From positions 1 through 64,000 of the forward strand of contig JBCCEW010000005.1 of the NCBI GenBank assembly GCA_039030075.1: 64,000 nucleotides of DNA, read 5' to 3'. This document shows positions 41,590 through 52,093 of the stretch, in pieces (the stretch's first letter is position 1; every line of letters begins with the position of its first letter). The notes under the pieces were generated by a model. It made no database searches. It worked only from the letters and a program-made list of their open reading frames with translations, and was not told the origin of the DNA. This DNA comes from Myxococcota bacterium (GTDB lineage Bacteria; Myxococcota_A; UBA9160; SMWR01). Position numbers and translations under genes: made by a program.

Positions 41590-42608
41590 AGGTGCTCTCG
41601 GCCCGCGCTGCCGCGCTGCGGCTCGTGGGCCTCGCGGGGCTCCTGCTCTTCGTGGTGGCGCTGGGCGTCATCGCGGGGCCGAGTGCGCTGCACCCGGGCG
41701 ACGCGTTCCGCGCGCTCTTCGGCAGCCTGGAAGCGCCGGCGATCGAGGACATCGTCTGGCGTGTGCGGCTGCCCCGGGTGGCGCTCGCCGCCGTCGTGGG
41801 CGCAGCGCTCGCCGTGTCCGGGGTGCTCTTCCAGGCGCTGCTGCGCAACCCGCTCGCCGATCCCTACGTGCTCGGGGTTTCGGGAGGCGCGGCGGTGGGA
41901 GGCATCCTCGCGCTCTCCTTCGGTCCGGCCCTCGGTTGGGGCGCCAGCGCTGTCCCGCCGGCCGCCTTCGCGGGGGCGCTGCTCACCACCGCGACGCTCT
42001 ACGGTGTCTCTGGGACCGGCGGCCGCGTGTCTGCCCACCACCTGTTGCTGACCGGCGTCGTCTTCAACGCCTTCGCGTCGGCGGGCATCGTGTTCATGGC
42101 GTCGCTCTCCGGCCTCACCGAGGGGACGAGCCTCTTTCTCTGGTTGATCGGGAGTCTCTCGAGCGTGCGCGCCGACGCCGCACCGATCGTTGCGGGCTTC
42201 CTCTTCCTCGGGCTGGGATGCGCGCTGCCACTCTTGCGCGACCTGAATCTCCTCGTGCTCGGCGAAGAGTCGGCGGCGCAGCTCGGGGTCGAGGTCGGAA
42301 GGCTGCAGCGCCTGCTCTTGCTCTCGACGTCGCTGATGGTCGGCGCGGCGGTCGCGGTGGCGGGTCTCGTCGGCTTCGTGGGACTGATCGTTCCCCATCT
42401 CCTACGCCTGCGCTTCGGCCCCGACCACCGCCTGCTCCTGCCCGCGGCGGCGCTTTCGGGAGCGGCCTTTCTCGTGCTGAGCGACACCGTCGCGCGCTCG
42501 GCCTTCGGTGGACGCGAGCTCCCGGTCGGCGCCATCACCGCGCTCGTGGGTGGGCCCCTCTTCTTGTATCTGCTGCGGCGCAACCGTGCCGGGAGCTTTC
42601 CGTCATGA
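41586..42608 (+). CDS. btuC: ABC importer permease (BtuC-like)
   Basis: A 340-residue membrane protein of the FecCD/BtuC family with about ten helices. The [45 protein letters not shown] stretch is the family signature, and GLVGFVGLIVPHLLRLRFGPDHR is the coupling segment that contacts the ATPase. It overlaps the binding-protein gene and the ATPase gene by four bases each, so the three are one unit. Confidence 0.92.
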   Translation: MKVLSARAAALRLVGLAGLLLFVVALGVIAGPSALHPGDAFRALFGSLEAPAIEDIVWRVRLPRVALAAVVGAALAVSGVLFQALLRNPLADPYVLGVSGGAAVGGILALSFGPALGWGASAVPPAAFAGALLTTATLYGVSGTGGRVSAHHLLLTGVVFNAFASAGIVFMASLSGLTEGTSLFLWLIGSLSSVRADAAPIVAGFLFLGLGCALPLLRDLNLLVLGEESAAQLGVEVGRLQRLLLLSTSLMVGAAVAVAGLVGFVGLIVPHLLRLRFGPDHRLLLPAAALSGAAFLVLSDTVARSAFGGRELPVGAITALVGGPLFLYLLRRNRAGSFPS

Positions 42609-43417
42609 GCGAGGCGCTCGTCTTCGACGACCTGGCCGTGCGGCTCGGCAACCGTTCGGTTCTCGAGGGGCTGTCGCTGAAGCTGGCCGCGGGAGAAGTG
42701 CTCGGCCTCGCCGGTCCGAACGGCGCGGGGAAGACGACGCTCTTCCGTGTCGCTACCCGGGTGGTCGCGGCCGCGCGCGGGGAGGTGCGGCTGGCCGGGA
42801 CTGCGGTCGACGCGCTCTCGCGGCGCGAGCTGGCCCGTCGCCTCGCCGTGGTCCCCCAGGACGTCGAAATCCCCTTTCCGTTCCGCGCAGGCGAAGTCGT
42901 CCTGATGGGACGCGCGCCGCATCGCATCGGCCCGGGCTTCGAGAGCGAAGCCGATGTCGCCACCGCCCGGGCCTGCCTGGAAGAGATGGGGATCGCCGCG
43001 TTGGCCGACCGCTCGATGCTGGAACTCTCGGGGGGGGAGCGACAGCTGGTGCTGGTGGCGCGGGCCCTGGCCCAGGACCCGGACGTGCTGCTCCTCGACG
43101 AGCCGACGTCGCACCTCGATCTGCGTCATCGCACCCGGGTCCTCGAGCGCGTGCGGGCGTTCGCTGAGCGGGGTGGGGCCGCGCTCGTCGTCTCCCACGA
43201 CCTCAGCCTGGCCGCCCGCAGCTGCGATCGGCTCGCGTTGATGGCCGAAGGCCGCATCGTCGCCGAGGGTTCGCCGTCGGAGGTGCTCCGACCGGAGCTA
43301 CTGCGGTCGGTCTTCGGCGTCGAGGCGCGTGTCGAGACCGCGAGCGACGGCATTCCTCTGGTCGTGCCCCACCGCGACGTCGGACCGCGAGATGCGCCGG
43401 GCGGTGGGGTCTCCTAG
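42605..43417 (+). CDS. btuD: ABC importer ATPase (BtuD-like)
   Basis: A 270-residue ATP-binding subunit: Walker A GPNGAGKTT (near residue 39), the LSGGERQLVLVARAL signature, Walker B LLLDEPTSHLD and the VSHDLSLA switch histidine. It powers import through BtuC. The FCD order and tight overlaps mark it as one transporter. Enolase follows after 66 bases with its own ribosome binding site. Confidence 0.92.
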   Translation: MSEALVFDDLAVRLGNRSVLEGLSLKLAAGEVLGLAGPNGAGKTTLFRVATRVVAAARGEVRLAGTAVDALSRRELARRLAVVPQDVEIPFPFRAGEVVLMGRAPHRIGPGFESEADVATARACLEEMGIAALADRSMLELSGGERQLVLVARALAQDPDVLLLDEPTSHLDLRHRTRVLERVRAFAERGGAALVVSHDLSLAARSCDRLALMAEGRIVAEGSPSEVLRPELLRSVFGVEARVETASDGIPLVVPHRDVGPRDAPGGGVS

Positions 43418-44779
<1,362 letters not shown>

Positions 44780-44781
44780 CC

Positions 44782-45540
44782 GTGCGGTCGCTGCGGGCGA
44801 CGCTCGTTCTCTGGCTGGTGGCGACGCTGGTCTGGGCGCTCCCCAGCCTGGCGGCCATCCCCGGTCCCGAGAAGGTGGCGCGCGCGGTGGCCAACGCGAA
44901 CGAGGTCAGCGGGCGCAGCAAGCCGCTGCTGATCGAAGTGACGCTGCGCGTGGCCGGCGCCGCCCCTTCGGCCGACGGCACTCTCGCCGTGCATCCTTCG
45001 GGCCTGGCGCGCCTCGAGCTGCGCAACAAGCTCGGCTTCGTCGAGCGGCACCTGCTCCAGGGCAACGCCTATCAGGCGAGCCGGGACGGCCAGCTGCTGC
45101 GCAACCCCCATCCTTTTCTTCCGCCCGTCTTCTTGCTGCAAGCGACGTCGGGAGAAGCCCTGCGCGCTGCGCTCGGCAGCTTCGGCGTGGCCGACCAGGA
45201 GCTCGTGCTCGGTCGGCTGGGTCGCCACGACTGCTACGTCTTCGGCGGACGCATCCCGGGCTCGGCCCCGAAGGAGCAGCTGCTGCCTTCCTTGTGGGTG
45301 GACACCGTGAGCTTCGACCCGCTGCGCATCGTGCGTGCCGATGGGGTCGAGTACCGGCTGGGCCCGATCGAGGTGCACAGCGGCATCCGCCTGCCGAAGT
45401 GGATCGAGCTGCGCACGCCCGCCGGCTTCCGCGCCCGCCTCGAGGTCGCAGGGGTCTCCCGGGCCGAAGCCCCGGCCGCGCTATTCCAGCCTGACTGGCT
45501 GACCGCGACGCCCGGGCCGGCGAAGAACGCCGCTCCGTAG
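44782..45540 (+). CDS. Secreted protein, LolA/LppX-like fold possible
   Basis: A 252-residue exported protein: signal peptide (LVLWLVATLVWALPSLAA), then a region of alternating polar and hydrophobic strands with single Cys (HDCYVFGGR). The pattern of a GTLAVHPSGLARLELR strand, a long substrate-like stretch and a RLPKWIELRTPAGFRARLEV strand resembles outer-membrane lipoprotein carriers and related DUF4292-type proteins. The match is loose. It follows enolase by two bases. I infer an envelope role, perhaps lipid or lipoprotein handling. Confidence 0.5.
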   Translation: MRSLRATLVLWLVATLVWALPSLAAIPGPEKVARAVANANEVSGRSKPLLIEVTLRVAGAAPSADGTLAVHPSGLARLELRNKLGFVERHLLQGNAYQASRDGQLLRNPHPFLPPVFLLQATSGEALRAALGSFGVADQELVLGRLGRHDCYVFGGRIPGSAPKEQLLPSLWVDTVSFDPLRIVRADGVEYRLGPIEVHSGIRLPKWIELRTPAGFRARLEVAGVSRAEAPAALFQPDWLTATPGPAKNAAP

Positions 45541-45757
45541 GCCACTCCGGGCGGCGTCCAGGCGCCGGAATTCCCAAGGGTTTCTCGGCCCCAGAGGGGT
45601 CGGGGCGGATTTTTCGCAGCCCGCGGCAATTCAGGCCTACAGCAATCGCGCAGGTATACCGAAGAGCTTCTCCAGACCGGCGAGAGAACCGATTCCCCAA
45701 TGAAGCGAAGGGGTTCGGTCTCCACCCTACGCAGGGGTGATGCCGCGGAGAATCGAC

Positions 45758-46363
45758 ATGGCCGAGAAGAACCGTCTCAACATCCTGGTGGTGGATCCGG
45801 ACGAGGGCACCGTCCTCGAGTTGAAAGATCTGCTCACGCAGGAGGGGTACCGCGTTCAGTCGAACACCGATCCGAACGCTGTGATCGAAGAGATCAAGCA
45901 CGGGGCGTTCCAGATGGTGATCCTCGACGTTTCACCGCCAGCGGATCCGTCCCTCGAACTGCTGGGCCGCATTCGCGCCGCTGACTCGGACCTGTGCGTG
46001 ATCACCACGACGGCAATGCCGACGGTGGACGTCGCCGTACGGGCGCTCAAGCAGCAGGCCTTCGACTACCTGCAGAAGCCGATCGAGCCGCAGGAGCTGA
46101 AGGCGGTCGTCGACAACGCGATCCGCGAAAAGGGTCTGCTGATCGACGTGGAGACGCGTCTCAACCAGATCGTGGGCAGTCGCCTGCGCGAACAGCGCAC
46201 GACGGCCGGCCTGACGCTCAAGCAGCTCGCCAACCGCACCGGCCTCTCGGTGAGTTTGATCTCGCAGATCGAGCTCGGGAAGTCGGCGGCGTCGATGTCC
46301 ACGCTCTACAAGCTGGCGACGGCGCTCCAGGTGCGGATGACCTTCTTCTTCGAAACGGTCTAG
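45758..46363 (+). CDS. Receiver-XRE fusion regulator
   Basis: A 201-residue transcription factor with an N-terminal response-regulator receiver and a C-terminal XRE helix-turn-helix. The receiver shows acidic residues Asp13 and Asp15, the phospho-acceptor Asp57 in MVILDVSPP, the Thr of VITTTAMP and the Lys of YLQKPIEP. The HTH (LRLKQLANRTGLSVSLISQIELGKSAASMSTLYKLATAL-type) occupies about 138-198. The ATG at 45758 has GGAG seven bases upstream; 45740 is an alternative. No histidine kinase is nearby. Binding a cupin is not indicated, unlike many XRE regulators. Confidence 0.85.
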   Translation: MAEKNRLNILVVDPDEGTVLELKDLLTQEGYRVQSNTDPNAVIEEIKHGAFQMVILDVSPPADPSLELLGRIRAADSDLCVITTTAMPTVDVAVRALKQQAFDYLQKPIEPQELKAVVDNAIREKGLLIDVETRLNQIVGSRLREQRTTAGLTLKQLANRTGLSVSLISQIELGKSAASMSTLYKLATALQVRMTFFFETV

Positions 46364-46432
46364 CGCCGCTCGCCGCGATGATCGCACGCACGGGTTCTGC
46401 CCGTGCGTGCGCACGCGCGCGCCTGCCGCCCG

Positions 46433-49120
46433 CTACCGATGCGCGCGTCGATTTCGGTGGATCGCGGCGACCGCGAGTGCTCCCCAGAAGAGACCGAGCC
46501 CCGTCGCGGGCGCGGGCAGGAAGACGACGAGGCCGCCACTGCCCTCGAGCGCGGTGCCGAACGGGCCGGGTGCGAAGGGATCGCTAGCGATGTCGTCGAC
46601 CACCACACGCCCGCTGAGCTGGGCGCTCGCCTTGGGCACGGCGGGGTCCCCGGCGTTGGTGAAGTCGACGCCCGGCAGGACGTCCAGCCGGCGGCCGGTG
46701 CCGTGGACGTGGAGCGCGCCGGCGTAGAAGGACTCCTGCGCCGCGGTGGCCGCGTTGGGGCCGCTCTCGTAGGAGCCGCCCGAGACCTCGGCGCGCATCG
46801 GCCGTCCCCCGAACACGCTCAGGGTGAAGCGACAGCCCGACTGGGTCATCACGTTGTCGACCAGGCGCACCAGACCGTGTGCCAGGGAGAAGAAGTGGAT
46901 CGAGCCCAGCTCGTAGACCGAGGGCGTTCCCGAGGCGGTGTTCTTCTGGAGGCAGGTCCCGCTGATCGTGTTTCCCTCGATCGTATTGCCGATCTCCGGA
47001 GCGAGGCTGCAGCTGCCCGTGCTGCAGTCGTAGGTCTCGGTGTCGGTGTTCACGCCGATGGCCAGACCGGCGAGCTGGGTCAGGGTGTTGCCGGACACCT
47101 CGTTGTCGTCGCTGCAGAAGCCGCCGAGGTTGATCCCATAGGTATTGTTGTTGCCGCTGGGCTCGATCAGGGGCCAGACCACGGTGCCTTCGACGTGGTT
47201 GTCCTGGATGCGGGCGCCGCGCACGCCGACGGCGAAGATGCCCTGGTGGCCGAGGTCGCGGAAGGTGTTCCCCGTGATCTGGTGGTCGTAGAGGAGACCG
47301 TTGCACGACGAAGCGGGGCCGTTCTTGAGCTGGATCCCGTACTTGTTGGCGCGCTCGAACACGTTGTCCCGAATCACGAACTCGCGGGTGTAGTCGCCCG
47401 CCGTCATGCCAAAGGACGTGCACTTCACGCCGGGCGGGCCGAAATTGGGGGCCGTATCCATGTAGGGGCAATCGAAGCCGTCGCCCCCGTTCCAGCAGCC
47501 GACGTCTTCGAAGCGGCTGTGCTCGATCGTCCAGCGGCGCGTGTTGTTGAAGGTGGCTCCGTTGCTGGTGAAGCCGCGGGCGACCACGTTGTGCAGACAG
47601 CCGTCGTTCTGCTCGGTCTGTGACTCGCAGGCGTCGTAGGTCTTCCAGAACTCGTTCTCGCAGACACCATCGTTGTCGCCGGCCCCCGCGAGATCCTCGA
47701 TGCAGGCTTCGTCGGGCTCGCAGAGCCCATCGCCGTCGTGGCCTCCGGCCGGATCTTCGAGGCAGGCTTCGAGTTCGCAGAGGTTGTCGTCGTCGCCGAT
47801 CCCGTCGTCGGGGATGTCGCGCAGCTGGAACTGGTTCCAGACGCGAAGGCCATTGTGATGCCAGGAGGCGCAGTTGATCGTCGGCCCCGGGTCGGGCGCG
47901 ACCTGCTCGTGCTTGCGGCCGTCGAGCACCAGGTTGCGAAGGCGCAGCGGGAAGGTCTTGCGATGGAACTCGAGCACCGCCGGCGGGCGAGTTGGCGGCG
48001 TCCAGAGCGGCGAGCGAAAGACGGTTTGCTCCCCGTGGCCTTCGATGACGAGGCCGTTCGGGAAATCGAGGAGCAGGCAGTACTGGGGGTTGGTGAGGTC
48101 GGTGATGGTGCCGTCGCAGGAGGCTGCAGACGTCGTGACCATGATCGATACGTTCTCGTAGGTCTCCGGGAGTGCGCGCAACACGCACCCACCCGCCATG
48201 GCGCAGGCGTCGAGGGCGAGCTTCAGATCGTCCCCGTCGTAGTCCAGATCGCTGTCGAGGTCGTCCGCGACCACGACGTTCGTCGGCAGCGGAACGCCGA
48301 TCTCGGGGCATTCGGCCTCGATCTCGAGGATCTCCTCGTTCGACCAGGCGGCGAACTGCTGTCCCCCGATGCCGTCGTCGAAGACGGCGCGTACCCGGTA
48401 GCGGTTCGTCCCGACTCCGGAATCCTGGGCTGCGGACGGGAACCCGTCGTCGTCCAGGAACACGGTGTCGGTCAACAAACCCGCGTGGGCGGCGAACCAG
48501 GCGCCGTCGAAGCGTTGGAGCTCGTAGCCGGCCAGGGTCGTGCCGGCCGGGGGCGTCCACATGTCGCTCCAAGCGATCCGCGCGACTCCGTCGAGTGCTT
48601 CCTCGAGGGGAAAGAGCGGGAAGCTCGCGACGACGGTCTCGATCTCGGAGATCGCGTAGAGTCCTCCGCCGGTGAGGAGCCGCACCCGGTAGTCGTAGGT
48701 GCCCGGTCCCGGCAGGGTGTCGACCGCCGTCATCCAGCGGAAGTCGCCGCTGGCGACCACGACGAAGGGCCCCGCATCCTGGCTGCGCTCGAGCTGGTAG
48801 CCCGTGACGTCGGGCGCTGGGTCTCCGAAGGCGCCCGAGCCGCGCGACCAGAGGAGCCGCACGCTGTCTGCGTTGCCGTCCTGGCGCGCGACGCGGATCT
48901 CGGGTGCCACATCGACCACGCCGTCGTCGTCCGCGTCGGCGTCGCACGGGTCGCCGAAGTCGTCGCCGTCGAAGTCCTCCTGACCGGGGTTCGCCCAGTA
49001 GTCGCAGTTGTCGGCGGGTCCGTCGTCGAAGCCGTCTCCGTCGGTATCGATGGCCCGCGCGGAGGTAGCGAGGCTCACCGCCAGGAGCACCAGCAGGAGC
49101 GTTGCCTGCGCGACTTGCAT
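46433..49120 (-). CDS. Large secreted beta-helix protein with calcium-type repeats and sorting tail
   Basis: An 895-residue exported protein. After the signal peptide come thrombospondin type-3-like acidic repeats (DTDGDGFDDGPADNCD, DFDGDDFGDPCDADADDDGVVD), then two fibronectin-III-like stretches (about 85-270). A right-handed parallel beta-helix region follows (about 330-850) of the pectate-lyase type (GIFAVGVRGARIQDNHVEG, ISGTCL). An acidic Cys-rich insert repeats DGLCE/DGVCE units. The C-terminus VVFLPAPATGLGLFWGALAVAAIHRNRR looks like a PEP-CTERM variant. It may bind or cut a polysaccharide; I see no proven catalytic residues. Confidence 0.7.
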   Translation of the reverse strand: MQVAQATLLLVLLAVSLATSARAIDTDGDGFDDGPADNCDYWANPGQEDFDGDDFGDPCDADADDDGVVDVAPEIRVARQDGNADSVRLLWSRGSGAFGDPAPDVTGYQLERSQDAGPFVVVASGDFRWMTAVDTLPGPGTYDYRVRLLTGGGLYAISEIETVVASFPLFPLEEALDGVARIAWSDMWTPPAGTTLAGYELQRFDGAWFAAHAGLLTDTVFLDDDGFPSAAQDSGVGTNRYRVRAVFDDGIGGQQFAAWSNEEILEIEAECPEIGVPLPTNVVVADDLDSDLDYDGDDLKLALDACAMAGGCVLRALPETYENVSIMVTTSAASCDGTITDLTNPQYCLLLDFPNGLVIEGHGEQTVFRSPLWTPPTRPPAVLEFHRKTFPLRLRNLVLDGRKHEQVAPDPGPTINCASWHHNGLRVWNQFQLRDIPDDGIGDDDNLCELEACLEDPAGGHDGDGLCEPDEACIEDLAGAGDNDGVCENEFWKTYDACESQTEQNDGCLHNVVARGFTSNGATFNNTRRWTIEHSRFEDVGCWNGGDGFDCPYMDTAPNFGPPGVKCTSFGMTAGDYTREFVIRDNVFERANKYGIQLKNGPASSCNGLLYDHQITGNTFRDLGHQGIFAVGVRGARIQDNHVEGTVVWPLIEPSGNNNTYGINLGGFCSDDNEVSGNTLTQLAGLAIGVNTDTETYDCSTGSCSLAPEIGNTIEGNTISGTCLQKNTASGTPSVYELGSIHFFSLAHGLVRLVDNVMTQSGCRFTLSVFGGRPMRAEVSGGSYESGPNAATAAQESFYAGALHVHGTGRRLDVLPGVDFTNAGDPAVPKASAQLSGRVVVDDIASDPFAPGPFGTALEGSGGLVVFLPAPATGLGLFWGALAVAAIHRNRRAHR

Positions 49121-49239
49121 CGCTCCAGCCTACACCGGCGCGGCACCCGCTTGTGAATCCAGCGGCGGCCCCGACCGGACGATGGGGGGAACCAGCTTCG
49201 GTATGCTTGCGTGGCCCGAAGGGGTCTGGAGGACGGCTT

Positions 49240-50343
49240 CTGCGATCGGTAGAAGAAGCGCGGCCGCGGCCGGGACTCAGCGTTCCCGTGATCACCGCGC
49301 TCGACGAAGACGGCGGTCTTCGCGAAGAGGACCAGCGCGCGCTCGTGCGCTTCGTGGTGCAGGACGGCTACGGCGCCGACATCGTGTTCGCGGCTGGGAC
49401 CACCGGCGAGTGGGACCGCGTGACGAACGACGTCCGCCAGCGGGTGATCCAGGTCTGCTCGGAAGAAGTGGCGAAGTGCAACGCAGGCCTCGGACGCGGC
49501 GATCGTCAGATCGAGGCCTGGGCCGGCGTGACCGCGCACACCGCGGAAGAGACGCTCGCCAACCTGGACTTCGCGATCGCCCACGGCGCCGATGCCGCCG
49601 TCCTGGCGCCGCTCTCGATCGACGGGGTCGAGGATCCGGTGCACTTCGTGGCGCGCGATGTCGCCGACCTGCTCGACGCGCGCTCGCGTCGTATCCCCAT
49701 CTATCTCTACGACAACGCGGACATCGCCGTCGATCCGAAGGTGCCCCACATCCGCACGCGCCAGGTGAAGGCGATGAGCCGCCACGACTTCGTGCGCGGC
49801 ATCAAGGTGTCGGCGCCGAAGAAGGTGTTGGGGAACTACACGAAGGCGGCCGCCGGTTTTCGCGAGCGCGGCGAGTTCGGCATCTACGTGGGCAACGCCA
49901 TGCTGATCTTCGATCTCTTCGGCCCCTACCCCGGGTTCTGGGGCACGGTGCGCGAGCACTGGAACCGGCGCCGGCTGCGCGGCGGGCTCCCGATCGGCGT
50001 GGTCGCCGGGCCGGGCAACGCATTGCCGCGCGAGTGGGCGCGCGCCTGGCAGGTGTGCCGCGCCGGCGATGCGGAACGCATGGCGGCGGCACGCGGCGTC
50101 GCCCAGGCCTTCGCTGCTTGCTGTCGGGTGCCGTCGGGAAAGCGGACGATCGCGTGCCTCAAGCGCGCCCTCTTCTCGCTCGGTGTGATCGCGAGCGACG
50201 CAGTCGCGCCCGGCACGGCGGCGCTCACCAACGCCGACACCGAGGTGTTCGACGCGGCCTTCCTGGCCCTGCGCGAGCGCGCGCGCGACGAGCTCGGCGA
50301 ACTCTGGGTGTCCCGCTGGCACACCGAGGGAGCCCTGTCTTGA
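49240..50343 (+). CDS. Class I aldolase of the DHDPS/NAL family
   Basis: A roughly 367-residue (beta/alpha)8 aldolase. The GTTGEWDR motif, a conserved YLYDNADIAV segment with the catalytic tyrosine, and the Schiff-base lysine in RGIKVSAPKK match the family. The Arg that binds the dipicolinate carboxylate in DapA is not evident, which favours a 2-keto-3-deoxy-sugar-acid aldolase over DapA. The start is uncertain: CTG at 49240 has GGAGGA six bases upstream and TATGCT 32 bases upstream, while TTG at 49207 is an alternative. It overlaps the kinase-isomerase gene by four bases (TTGA), so the two act together. Confidence 0.72.
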   Translation: MRSVEEARPRPGLSVPVITALDEDGGLREEDQRALVRFVVQDGYGADIVFAAGTTGEWDRVTNDVRQRVIQVCSEEVAKCNAGLGRGDRQIEAWAGVTAHTAEETLANLDFAIAHGADAAVLAPLSIDGVEDPVHFVARDVADLLDARSRRIPIYLYDNADIAVDPKVPHIRTRQVKAMSRHDFVRGIKVSAPKKVLGNYTKAAAGFRERGEFGIYVGNAMLIFDLFGPYPGFWGTVREHWNRRRLRGGLPIGVVAGPGNALPREWARAWQVCRAGDAERMAAARGVAQAFAACCRVPSGKRTIACLKRALFSLGVIASDAVAPGTAALTNADTEVFDAAFLALRERARDELGELWVSRWHTEGALS

Positions 50344-51956
50344 GCGACGCAGACACCGCGAAGCCGCTCGACGTCGTGGGCATCGGCAGCATGGTCGTCG
50401 ACCGGATGCACCGCACGCCGCGTCTGCTGGGCGCCGACGAGAAGGGCATGCTCGAAGACCTCGGGTCGGGCCCGGTGCAGCCGATGATCGGCGGCGTCGT
50501 CCTGAACCATCTCGGCTGGGCGGCGAGTCTGGGGCTGCGCACCGGGATCTTCGGCCGCGGCGCCAATGACGCAAACGGCCGGTTCCTGCGCGGCGCCATG
50601 GACCGGCTGGGGATTCGCCATGCGATCGATCGCTCGGGGAGCGCCAGCTCGGTCTGTGAGATCTTCGTCGACGCCGCCGGCGAACGCACGATCTATATGG
50701 CGCCGGCGGCGACGTCGGAGACGTCGGCGTCCCATATCCGAGAGTTCGTGGACTTCATCGCCGACGCCCGCTTCGTCTCGACCGAGATCTCCCAGCTGCC
50801 GCTCGACGCGGTGGCGGAGGTGCTCGCTCTGGCGAAGGCGTCGGGAGCGACGCGCGTGCTCGATCTCGACGTACCGCCGAGCGCCGCGGTGGCGTCGGGA
50901 TTGGGCGACGAAGCCCAGCTGCTCACGATCCTCGCCGAGACCGAGATCCTGAAGCCGTCGAAGGGCGCCTGCCGCGAGCTCGTCCCGGGCAGCGACGACC
51001 CGCTCGAACTCGCCCGCGCGCTGCGCGCACGCTTCGGCAACGACGCCGTCGTCGTGACCGACGGCGAGGCGGGCTGTGCCGTCGCGGCCGAGGGCTACGA
51101 GGGGTTCGTCCCCGGCACGCCGTTGAAGGCCTCGGATACCACCGGCGCCGGCGACGCCTTTCTCGGTGGTCTGCTCGCCGGGCGCGCCAACGGGATGGGC
51201 TGGGAAGAGACGGCGCGGCTGGCAAATGCCTGTGGCGCCGCCTGTGTGGAGCAGCTCGGTGCGTTCCCCGAAGATCCGGAAGCCGCCTACGCGAAGGTGC
51301 GTACGCTGGTGCCCGACCTCGCCGCGATCCTCGGCGGACCGGCCCGCGCCGAAGACGACGCAGCGACCCGCGCGGCCGTCGCGAGCTTCGGGGTGGCGCT
51401 CGAAGAGCTCGAGGCGCTCGGAAAGCGGCTCGACGCGGATGCGTACGAGCATGCCCTCGCCCTGCTCGGGGAAGCGCGCGAGTCCGGGGCCCGGCTCCAC
51501 ATCACCGGCGTCGGCAAGCCCGAGCACCTGGCGCGCTACGCCGCATCGCTCTTCGCCTCGACCGGGACGCCGGCGACCTTCCTCCACGCCACCGAGACCA
51601 TCCACGGCAGCGCCGGGCAGATCGTGGCCGGCGACGTCGTGATCGCGATCAGCAACAGCGGCACCACCCAGGAGTTGCTCGCCGCCGTGGCGGCGCTGAA
51701 GCCCCTGGGCGCGCGGATCATCGCGGTGACCGGGGGCCTCGACTCGCCGCTGGCCCGAGAAGCGGAAGTGGTGCTCGATGCGGGCGTCGCGCGCGAGGGC
51801 GGCCCCCTCGGCTTCGCGCCCCGGGCCAGCCTGGCCGCCGAGCTACTGGTGCTCGCCAGCCTGGCGGCGGGCGCCGAGCAGGCGGTGGGCTGGACCGCGG
51901 CCGACTACCAGGCGCGCCACCCGGCCGGGGCCCTCGGGCGCCTCTCGAAAGGGTGA
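50340..51956 (+). CDS. Fused PfkB sugar kinase and KdsD-like SIS isomerase
   Basis: A 538-residue two-domain enzyme. Residues 1-330 are a PfkB/ribokinase-type kinase: VGIGSMVVDRM at the start, the GGVVLNHLGWAASLG segment and DTTGAGDAF (266-274) with catalytic Asp272. Residues 380-538 are a SIS domain closest to arabinose-5-phosphate isomerase KdsD: GVGKPEHLARYAASLFASTGTP, the IHGSAG His, VIAISNSGTTQE, the REGGPLGFAP Glu and a HPAGALGR ending. No CBS domains are present. The TTG start overlaps the aldolase stop. A kinase-isomerase fusion with an aldolase implies a sugar or sugar-acid pathway, exact substrate unknown. Confidence 0.82.
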   Translation: MSDADTAKPLDVVGIGSMVVDRMHRTPRLLGADEKGMLEDLGSGPVQPMIGGVVLNHLGWAASLGLRTGIFGRGANDANGRFLRGAMDRLGIRHAIDRSGSASSVCEIFVDAAGERTIYMAPAATSETSASHIREFVDFIADARFVSTEISQLPLDAVAEVLALAKASGATRVLDLDVPPSAAVASGLGDEAQLLTILAETEILKPSKGACRELVPGSDDPLELARALRARFGNDAVVVTDGEAGCAVAAEGYEGFVPGTPLKASDTTGAGDAFLGGLLAGRANGMGWEETARLANACGAACVEQLGAFPEDPEAAYAKVRTLVPDLAAILGGPARAEDDAATRAAVASFGVALEELEALGKRLDADAYEHALALLGEARESGARLHITGVGKPEHLARYAASLFASTGTPATFLHATETIHGSAGQIVAGDVVIAISNSGTTQELLAAVAALKPLGARIIAVTGGLDSPLAREAEVVLDAGVAREGGPLGFAPRASLAAELLVLASLAAGAEQAVGWTAADYQARHPAGALGRLSKG

Positions 51957-52044
51957 TTCAGCTCACAAAATCAAGGACTTGGAGCGCTCCGAGAGTGTGG
52001 GAATCGCACTCAGGTTCGCGGGGGTCGAGGCCGAAAGAGAGCGT

Positions 52045-52062
52045 GAGGGGATTTTACCCCTC
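52045..52062 (+). terminator. Hairpin after the kinase-isomerase gene
   Basis: GAGGGG-ATTTTA-CCCCTC, a 6-bp stem with a 6-base loop, 89 bases after the stop and about 30 bases before the next start codon. It could end the aldolase-kinase transcript or shape the leader of the ferritin-like gene. Confidence 0.4.
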
Positions 52063-52093
52063 TGATTCTTGACCTCATCGGAGCCCCCCAGCC

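Noticed and set aside
49008-51956. A single 982-codon frame covering the PfkB-SIS fusion and its upstream region
   Set aside because: The first 444 codons overlap the aldolase in another frame and have no domain; the TTG at 50340 is the supported start.
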